Below are positions 35,135 through 40,575 of a stretch of DNA of 40,575 nt, in pieces. Within the stretch, counting starts at the first letter, position 1. Each line of letters starts with the position of its first letter. Below the pieces are notes generated by a model, which worked only from the letters and a program-made list of their open reading frames with translations, made no database searches and had not been told where the DNA came from. The stretch comes from an uncultured Lachnospiraceae bacterium (lineage in GTDB: Bacteria; Bacillota; Clostridia; Lachnospirales; Lachnospiraceae): the NCBI GenBank assembly GCA_902775555.1, contig CACYMQ010000019.1, positions 1 through 40,575 on the forward strand, written 5' to 3'. The position numbers and the translations under genes were made by a program.

Positions 35135-35152
35135 CTGCCGCTCGCCCGGCAG
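35135..35152 (-). promoter_or_regulatory. pilA leader hairpin 2, loop GGCGAG
   Basis: On the minus strand CTGCCG pairs with CGGCAG around the loop GGCGAG. It lies about 60 bases before the pilA start codon. The same loop and the same closing G-C pair occur in the hairpin at 35184-35201. Confidence 0.6.
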
Positions 35153-35183
35153 TAGATACCCCAAAGGATATATGTAATCAGGC

Positions 35184-35201
35184 TGCTTGCTCGCCCAAGC
35201 A
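35184..35201 (-). promoter_or_regulatory. pilA leader hairpin 1, loop GGCGAG
   Basis: On the minus strand TGCTTG pairs with CAAGCA around the loop GGCGAG. The stem differs from hairpin 2 while the loop is identical, which points to selection on the loop. The 151-base gap between pilC and pilA holds these two hairpins and the pilA ribosome site; no clear promoter is seen. Confidence 0.6.
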
Positions 35202-35227
35202 TCCTGTTTACACCGTTTAAGATACTT

Positions 35228-36430
35228 CTAGTAGTTGTCAACCGCGTCGTACATGGAGAGGATCGGGGTGTAGATCGCTATAACGATACCACCGACGGTT
35301 ACACCCATGATTACGATGATCAGCGGCTCCATCATGGAGGTAAGAGCTGCGGTTGCTACCTCAACCTCTTCCTCGTAGAAGTCTGCCACCTTCTCCATCA
35401 TATCTTCGATATTACCGGTCTCCTCACCGATATGCATCATCTGAGGAAGCATGTTCGGGAAGATATCCATATCCCGGATTGGCTTGGAAAGGGGTACACC
35501 CTTTGCCACCTGCGCCTTGCAGGCGATAACCTTGTCGCGGATAACCTTGTTCTTCATAACCTTACCGGTCTGCTCTACCGCATCAATGAGCGGGATACCG
35601 GATGCAAGCAATGTAGCAAAGGTCCGGGAGAAGGTTGCTGCAGCCGTCTTGACTGATAACTGTCCGAAGATCGGAGCCTTCAGTGCAAGATTTCCGAAGA
35701 ACTGCTGTCCGGCCGGTGTCTTCTTGAAGTACTTGATACCGAAGATCAGCACAACCACGATAATGAGAAGCAGCCACCACTTAGCAACGATAAAGTCTGA
35801 CAGATTTACCAGTGCCTGTGTAGCAGCCGGAAGCTTGGTACCCATCTCCTTGAACATTTCGGAGAATGTAGGAATAACCATGACCATCAGCAGGCCTACA
35901 ACACCGATTACGACGCACAGGATAACGATCGGGTAGGTCATCGCGCCCTTGATCTTGGACTTGATGGCTCCGTCCTTCTCGAACTGCACCGCCATACGTT
36001 CAAATGAGATCTCCAGCTTACCGGAGGACTCACCCGCAGCCACCATGTTCGAGAGCATATCCGGAAATGCCTTCGGATTCTGCCTCATGGCGTCTGCCAG
36101 AGTACCACCCTTCTGTACATAGGACGCGCATTCCTGAAGTGCACCCTGAAGGGTTTTGTTCGTCATCTGTTCCCCCATCATATCCAAAGCAGATATGATC
36201 GGCACGCCGGCACGGAGCACCGCAGCAAACTGTTTACAGAACACAGAAAGATCGCGGTCAGTAACCTTCCCGCCTCTTTTCTTTCCTCCGCCGACTTCCT
36301 TGCCCACGCCGGCGACACTATACCCTTCTGACTTCAGTTTGGCTCTGGCACTTTCTTCCGACTTTGCCTCGACGGTCTTCTTTTGCGACTTCCCTGCGGA
36401 GTCAACGACCTTGAAAGAATATTTTGCCAT
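35228..36430 (-). CDS. pilC: Type IV pilus inner-membrane platform protein
   Basis: Polytopic GspF/PilC family protein that couples the PilB and PilT motors to pilin insertion. 400 residues with two GspF repeats: CKQFAAVLRAGVPIISALDMM (about 64-84) and TFSRTFATLLASGIPLIDAVEQTG near 265, each followed by membrane helices (about 170-190, 215-235 and 370-392). A 55-residue N-terminal region (YSFKVVDSAGKSQKKTVEA) precedes them. The start follows GGAGGAAGTGTA. It has its own promoter 42 bases upstream. Confidence 0.94.
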   Translation of the reverse strand: MAKYSFKVVDSAGKSQKKTVEAKSEESARAKLKSEGYSVAGVGKEVGGGKKRGGKVTDRDLSVFCKQFAAVLRAGVPIISALDMMGEQMTNKTLQGALQECASYVQKGGTLADAMRQNPKAFPDMLSNMVAAGESSGKLEISFERMAVQFEKDGAIKSKIKGAMTYPIVILCVVIGVVGLLMVMVIPTFSEMFKEMGTKLPAATQALVNLSDFIVAKWWLLLIIVVVLIFGIKYFKKTPAGQQFFGNLALKAPIFGQLSVKTAAATFSRTFATLLASGIPLIDAVEQTGKVMKNKVIRDKVIACKAQVAKGVPLSKPIRDMDIFPNMLPQMMHIGEETGNIEDMMEKVADFYEEEVEVATAALTSMMEPLIIVIMGVTVGGIVIAIYTPILSMYDAVDNY

Positions 36431-36471
36431 TACACTTCCTCCAACTTACATTTTTCTATATACCTATGAAA

Positions 36472-36500
36472 ATGATACAACTGTTTTGAACGATTTGCAA
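36472..36500 (-). promoter_or_regulatory. Promoter of pilC
   Basis: On the minus strand TTGCAA (36500-36495) and TATCAT (36477-36472) are separated by exactly 17 bases, matching 4 and 5 of 6 consensus positions. It would drive pilC, pilA and the genes after them independently of pilB-pilT. Confidence 0.68.
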
Positions 36501-36514
36501 CAAATTTGTTAACA
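36499..36514. promoter_or_regulatory. Overlapping palindromes at the pilC promoter
   Basis: AACAAATTTGTT (36499-36510) is a perfect 12-bp palindrome and overlaps a second, TTGTTAACAA (36506-36515). Both abut the -35 box, a natural operator position. No binding protein is identified. Confidence 0.4.
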
Positions 36515-36556
36515 ATTCATAAACAGTTCACATCTCCATGCAAGGCCAGTTAATGC

Positions 36557-37612
36557 TTAATACAGGTTCTTCTTCATCACCTGCTGATCCTGTGCATACA
36601 TGAGACACATCTCCTTGGAGATCATGCCGTTGTGATAGAGATCCATCAGCGCATCATCCATGGTGATCATTCCGATGCCCTTGGAGGTCTGGATCGAAGA
36701 CTCGATCTGGTGGGTCTTTGCCTCACGGATCTGTGCACGGATCGCCGGGGTCGCAAGCATGACCTCAAATGCTGCGCAACGGCTGTTTCCGCCAATGGTA
36801 GGGATCAGCTGCTGGGAGATAACTCCCTCGATTACCATCGCCAGCTGGATACGGATCTGCTGCTGCTGATGCGGCGGGAATACGTCGATGATACGGTCGA
36901 TGGTACTTGCCGCACCGATGGTATGCAGTGTCGAGAACACAAGGTGTCCTGTCTCGGCTGCGGTGATGGCGATCTGGATCGTCTCCGGGTCACGCATCTC
37001 ACCTACCAGGATGATATCCGGATCCTCACGAAGTGCAGCTCGAAGCGCATTATCGAAAGAAAGGGTATCCATACCGAGTTCCCGCTGGTTCACGATGGAT
37101 TTCTTATGCTGATGCAGGTACTCGATGGGGTCCTCCAGCGTAATGATGTGGGCGCCGATATTCTCATTTGCCTTATTGATGATCGACGCAAGCGTGGTGG
37201 ACTTACCGGAACCGGTCGGTCCTGTTACCAGCACCAGCCCCCTCTTCTTCTTGTACAGCTCAACCACGGCATGCGGAAGACCCAGCATCTCGGGCCGAGG
37301 GATGATCGTGTCGATCTTTCGATAGGCAGCCGCCATACGCCCTCTGTCCATGTAAACATTTACACGGAAACGTCCTTTGTCACCGACGGAGTATGCATAG
37401 TCACACTCACCACGGTCCTTCAGGATCGCCTTCTGACGCTCATTCATGGTAGATCCAATGGATTCTGCCGCGTCCGGCGCCGTAAGAGGCGGTACGTTGA
37501 CATCCACAAGAGCACCGCTGATTCGGAATTTCGGCGGAATGCCCACAGCTATGTGGATATCGGATGCGTTCTGGTCAATCGCAAGACTGAGCAGTTCGTC
37601 CATGTCTAACAT
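36557..37612 (-). CDS. pilT: Type IV pilus retraction ATPase
   Basis: Hexameric ATPase that depolymerises the pilus and powers twitching. 351 residues with the PilT opening LDMDELLSLAIDQNASDIHI, Walker A GPTGSGKST (131-139), the Asp box EDPIEYLH, Walker B PDIILVGEMRD with the HLVFSTLHT His box, and the retraction motif as AIRAQIRE (usual form AIRNLIRE). It lacks the Cys pairs of PilB. The ATG at 37612 has only a GGGGG tract 10 or so bases upstream. It lies 110 bases after pilB, with a REP-like copy between. Confidence 0.95.
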   Translation of the reverse strand: MLDMDELLSLAIDQNASDIHIAVGIPPKFRISGALVDVNVPPLTAPDAAESIGSTMNERQKAILKDRGECDYAYSVGDKGRFRVNVYMDRGRMAAAYRKIDTIIPRPEMLGLPHAVVELYKKKRGLVLVTGPTGSGKSTTLASIINKANENIGAHIITLEDPIEYLHQHKKSIVNQRELGMDTLSFDNALRAALREDPDIILVGEMRDPETIQIAITAAETGHLVFSTLHTIGAASTIDRIIDVFPPHQQQQIRIQLAMVIEGVISQQLIPTIGGNSRCAAFEVMLATPAIRAQIREAKTHQIESSIQTSKGIGMITMDDALMDLYHNGMISKEMCLMYAQDQQVMKKNLY

Positions 37613-37672
37613 ATCTTTCTTACCCCCATTCTTTCTTATTTCATACTGTATCCATACATGAGAGCCTGAGTC

Positions 37673-37702
37673 AGGATCCTTCGCTTCGCTCAGGATGACA
37701 TG
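37673..37702. repeat. Single REP-like palindromic element between pilB and pilT
   Basis: The 30 bases contain GATCCTTCGCTTCGCTCAGG and end in ATGACATG, nearly identical to the inverted copy at 4362-4388. With CCTGAG at 37665-37670 it can fold a hairpin with CTCAGG at 37689-37694. It makes up most of the short pilB-pilT gap. Confidence 0.8.
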
Positions 37703-37722
37703 CAGGTCCTCATTATATGCTA

Positions 37723-39444
37723 TTAATATTCATCGCCTGCCGTATAAACGATCTTTTTCATCTCTTCTATAGAAGTAATACCGTTCAGTACATGGCGGGC
37801 CGCACCCATCTTCAGAGTGGTCATGCCCTCCTTCAGGGCCTGTTCCTCGATCACATCCGCAGTAGCCCCTTTGGAGATAACCGCCTGAAGATCATGGGAA
37901 ACCGGCATCATCTCATAGACACCGATTCGTCCGGAATAGCCTGTCTCATTACAGAGCGGACATCCTACCGGCTCGTAGATGACAACGTCTTCATCCGGAT
38001 CCGTGATGCCGAGGATCTCCTTCTCATTCTCTTCGGCCAGCCGCGGTTCCTTGCAGGAATTGCAAAGACGGCGGACAAGTCGCTGTGCGATAACGCCCAC
38101 GAGTGCGTCACCGATGATATAAGGTTCGATCCCCATATCGATAACACGGGTAACCGTGGAAGCCGCTGAGTTGGTATGCAGTGTGGATACAACCAAATGG
38201 CCCGTGATAGCAGCCTGTACGGCGATCTGTGCAGTCTCACCGTCTCGGATCTCTCCGATCATGATAATGTCAGGGTCCTGACGAAGGATCGAGCGAAGCG
38301 CTGCCGCGAAGGTCATTTCCGCTTTGACATTTACCTGAACCTGATTGATACCGTCGATATTCGCCTCGACAGGGTCTTCTACGGTAATGATATTAACATC
38401 TTCAGTATTCAGCTCACTGAGTGAGGTATAAAGCGTTGTGGATTTACCGGAACCCGTAGGACCCGTAACCAGAATGATGCCGTGGGGATTACTGAGGATC
38501 CCGTCGAAGACCTCGATCTCTTCGGGAGAAAACCCAAGTCCGGATTTCGGCTTGGTCAGTCCTTCCTTGGAAGTAAGTCGCATAACGACCTTCTCTCCAT
38601 ATACGGTAGGAAGCACAGATACACGGACATCGAACTCTCTCCGGTCTACCATGATGGTGATACGACCGTCCTGAGGCTTTCTCTTCTCGGCGATGTCCAT
38701 GCCGCCCACGATCTTGATACGCGCGGAGATGGCAGCAGCCAGACTGTAATCATAAGTCATGACCTGCTTCAACGCACCATCGATACGATACCGGACGCGG
38801 ACATAAGTCTCCATGGGTTCGATGTGGATATCGGATGCACGCTGACGTACGCCGCCTTCCAGGATCTGATTAACAAGCAGTACGATGGGAGAATTGTCGA
38901 TATCCTCCTTCATCATATCCACTTCTTCATCCGTCAGTTCACCGGACGCCTGCTCCATACGGAACTGTTCCGCAGCCTCCATGGCCTGCGCACTTCCGTA
39001 GTACTTACCGACACATTCCTGGATATCATCATCGAATGCCAGCACCGGTTCTACGGTAAGTCCGGTAGCAATGGACACATCATCCACTGCCGCAAGATCC
39101 ATAGGGTCCGCCATGGCAAGACGCAGGACGTTCGGATTATCATCCGCAAGTCCGATGGGCATGACCTTATGCTGTGCCACAAGCTTCTCGGGCACCTGTT
39201 TCAGGATATTCTCATCGATCTTTACAGAACGAAGCTCAACGAAGTCGATTCCCATCTGGGTGGTCAACACGGTAATCAGGAGTTCGCGGCTGATAAAGCC
39301 CATATCCATGATCACATTACCGATACGGCCGCCCTCTTCCTTCTGCTTCGCCAAAGCCTCCTGTAACTGTTCTTCCGTAATGGCTCCGGCTTCTACAAGC
39401 AGGTCACCGATACGTATTTTTTTTCTAGCTCCTGTAACACGCAT
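37723..39444 (-). CDS. pilB: Type IV pilus extension ATPase
   Basis: ATPase that powers pilus assembly. 573 residues with an N-terminal MshEN-type domain (IRIGDLLVEAGAITEEQLQEAL at 10-31, GGRIGNVIMDMGFI at 38-51, LP-type repeat region), Walker A GPTGSGKST (328-336), Walker B PDIIMIGEIRD, TLHTNSAAST, and the zinc-binding Cys 461, 464, 495 and 498, typical of PilB and GspE but not PilT. MshEN domains in several species bind cyclic di-GMP, so direct control is possible. The start follows GGAGAGG. First pilus gene after its promoter. Confidence 0.95.
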   Translation of the reverse strand: MRVTGARKKIRIGDLLVEAGAITEEQLQEALAKQKEEGGRIGNVIMDMGFISRELLITVLTTQMGIDFVELRSVKIDENILKQVPEKLVAQHKVMPIGLADDNPNVLRLAMADPMDLAAVDDVSIATGLTVEPVLAFDDDIQECVGKYYGSAQAMEAAEQFRMEQASGELTDEEVDMMKEDIDNSPIVLLVNQILEGGVRQRASDIHIEPMETYVRVRYRIDGALKQVMTYDYSLAAAISARIKIVGGMDIAEKRKPQDGRITIMVDRREFDVRVSVLPTVYGEKVVMRLTSKEGLTKPKSGLGFSPEEIEVFDGILSNPHGIILVTGPTGSGKSTTLYTSLSELNTEDVNIITVEDPVEANIDGINQVQVNVKAEMTFAAALRSILRQDPDIIMIGEIRDGETAQIAVQAAITGHLVVSTLHTNSAASTVTRVIDMGIEPYIIGDALVGVIAQRLVRRLCNSCKEPRLAEENEKEILGITDPDEDVVIYEPVGCPLCNETGYSGRIGVYEMMPVSHDLQAVISKGATADVIEEQALKEGMTTLKMGAARHVLNGITSIEEMKKIVYTAGDEY

Positions 39445-39482
39445 TATGTATACCTCTCCATTGTTGATTTACACACAGAGAC

Positions 39483-39511
39483 ATTATACCATATGTACAA
39501 TCATATGGGAA
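39483..39511 (-). promoter_or_regulatory. Promoter of pilB with inverted repeat in the spacer
   Basis: On the minus strand TTCCCA (39511-39506), a 17-base spacer and TATAAT (39488-39483) preceded by TGG form an extended -10 promoter 39 bases before the pilB start. The spacer is almost wholly the inverted repeat CATATG-N6-CATATG (39507-39490), a good candidate operator. The 180-base gap up to the U32 gene shows no other feature and no clear terminator. Confidence 0.72.
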
Positions 39512-39624
39512 GAATAAGTGAAATTTTGGCAAAATCACAAGGAAATCACCCCGATCGATTGAAAATCTCTTTAAAAATCTGGTTGTCATTTGTATAAATT
39601 GCACAACTTCCAGATTATGTTCCC

Positions 39625-40575
39625 TTACGCCTCCGCGCTTTCTCTGCGCAGGATCATGCCGAAAGTTATGTCACCTGTATGATCCGTCTTCAAATAGACC
39701 TTCAGGGCCTGTTGCGGATGCGGTGCGGAATCCTGTTCTTCTCCCTCCTCATTCACGATCCGTTCTACGACAGCGGAAAGATTTCTTCCGTCATAAGCCA
39801 TCACCTGAATGTCCTCTCCCACCGAGAATTTATTCTTCTGATGGATCCGGATCCCTCCATCCGGTTCCACAGCTTCGATCATCCCCAGAAAAACAGCTTT
39901 CTGTTGATAGGTATTTGCATCATAGATCTGATCTTCCTCCGTAGGGCGCCGGAAATAGAAGCCGGTAGTGAAATCCCGTGTAGTGCACATGGAGATCTCT
40001 TCTTTGTAATAAGGGAGCCTTTCCCGATATCTGTCGGGATCCTCAAAGTAATCATCAATGGCACAACGATAGGTCCTGGCAGTGACGGCCACATAGAGCG
40101 CCGTCTTCATCCTTCCCTCGATCTTGAAGGACGCGATCCCCGCATCCAGCAGCTCCGGTATATGATCGATCATACAGAGATCCTTGGAATTCAGGATATA
40201 GGTCCCTCTTTCATCTTCTTCTATAGGCAGGTATTCCCCCGGACGGCTGGTTTCTTCCAAAACCGTATACTTCCATCGGCAGGGATGGGTACAAGCCCCC
40301 CGGTTTGCATCCCTTCCGGTAAAGTAGGAAGAAAGGAGACACCTTCCCGAATAGGAAATGCACATAGCCCCATGAATGAAAGCCTCTATCTCCATTGAGT
40401 CTCCCACCTTTTCATGGATCTCACGGATCTCATCCAGCGACAGTTCTCTTGCGGCGACCACACGCTCCGCTCCCATTTGCTTCCAGAATTCCCAGGTCAG
40501 ATAGTTGGTATTGTTGGCCTGCGTGCTGATATGGATGGGAACCTCCGGAAGCAGTTCCTTTGCAAGCATAAGGAC
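39625..40575 (-). CDS. Peptidase U32 family protein, 3' part
   Basis: The 5' end lies beyond the window; 316 codons are visible. Family signatures are HISTQANNTNYLTWEFWKQMG, AARELSLDEI and the Cys-rich block FIHGAMCISYSGRCLLSSYF...NRGACTHPCRW, whose four Cys bind an iron-sulfur cluster in characterised relatives, then SFKIEGRMKTALYVA. Members were named as collagenases, but studied homologues (RlhA, TrhP/YrrN-O, UbiU) act in RNA or ubiquinone hydroxylation, and a tRNA or rRNA hydroxylation role is more likely here. It is upstream of pilB on the same strand without a visible terminator, so read-through is possible. Confidence 0.9.
   Translation of the reverse strand, partial: VLMLAKELLPEVPIHISTQANNTNYLTWEFWKQMGAERVVAARELSLDEIREIHEKVGDSMEIEAFIHGAMCISYSGRCLLSSYFTGRDANRGACTHPCRWKYTVLEETSRPGEYLPIEEDERGTYILNSKDLCMIDHIPELLDAGIASFKIEGRMKTALYVAVTARTYRCAIDDYFEDPDRYRERLPYYKEEISMCTTRDFTTGFYFRRPTEEDQIYDANTYQQKAVFLGMIEAVEPDGGIRIHQKNKFSVGEDIQVMAYDGRNLSAVVERIVNEEGEEQDSAPHPQQALKVYLKTDHTGDITFGMILRRESAEA

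Noticed and set aside
35077-35241. Longer pilin with a 55-residue leader
   Set aside because: It would overlap the pilC end and read through both leader hairpins; a six-residue leader before FSLVE is normal for type IV pilins.
39512-39624. Terminator between the U32 gene and pilB
   Set aside because: Only short A/T-rich pairings such as ATTTTG/CAAAAT with too small a loop are visible; no stem with a T-run.

Overview
The window looks like a chromosomal piece of a Gram-positive anaerobe of the Clostridia, probably Lachnospiraceae. This is inferred from the gene order xseA-xseB-ispA-dxs-tlyA-nadK-recN with nusB and an Asp23 gene upstream, strong AGGAGG-type ribosome sites, a YfhO membrane protein, and a type IV pilus locus with no outer-membrane secretin gene. 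No rRNA, tRNA, CRISPR array, phage or transposase gene was seen.

Region 1 (1-8.05 kb, minus strand) is a housekeeping run: TM2 protein, Asp23 protein, nusB, xseA, xseB, ispA, a cluster of REP-like palindromes, dxs, tlyA, nadK and the start of recN. Several junctions are ATGA or GTGA overlaps. It covers exonuclease VII, isoprenoid precursor synthesis, rRNA methylation, NADP synthesis and DNA repair. argR, often found between nadK and recN, is absent.

Region 2 (8.05-14.33 kb, plus strand) starts at a divergent promoter region. It holds a 1765-residue protein made of two YfhO modules in tandem, then efp with its own promoter, then a bidirectional terminator.

Region 3 (14.35-18.68 kb, minus strand) is a three-gene phosphonate operon with a clear promoter: a three-domain protein (LicC-like nucleotidyltransferase, cytidylyltransferase-like domain, PEP mutase), a phosphonoacetaldehyde reductase-like iron alcohol dehydrogenase, and phosphonopyruvate decarboxylase. 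Together they would turn PEP into 2-hydroxyethylphosphonate and probably activate it with CTP. No transaminase or phosphonate transferase is present in the window.

Region 4 (18.70-39.5 kb, minus strand) is a type IV pilus locus. In order of transcription it has pilB, pilT, pilC, pilA, a pilM-pilN fusion, pilO with an extra C-terminal domain, four minor-pilin-like genes (one of 1085 residues) and a 1987-residue secreted protein, ending at a strong hairpin. Promoters are visible before pilB and pilC. pilA is bracketed by RNA hairpins with matching and complementary loops, and a compact multi-hairpin element precedes pilM. Prepilin peptidase is not in the window.

Region 5 (39.6 kb to the end, minus strand) is the 3' part of a peptidase U32 family gene cut by the window edge.

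The most interesting parts are the hydroxyethylphosphonate cassette with its fused activation domains, the hairpin architecture around pilA and pilM, the duplicated YfhO, and the two very large proteins of the pilus operon.
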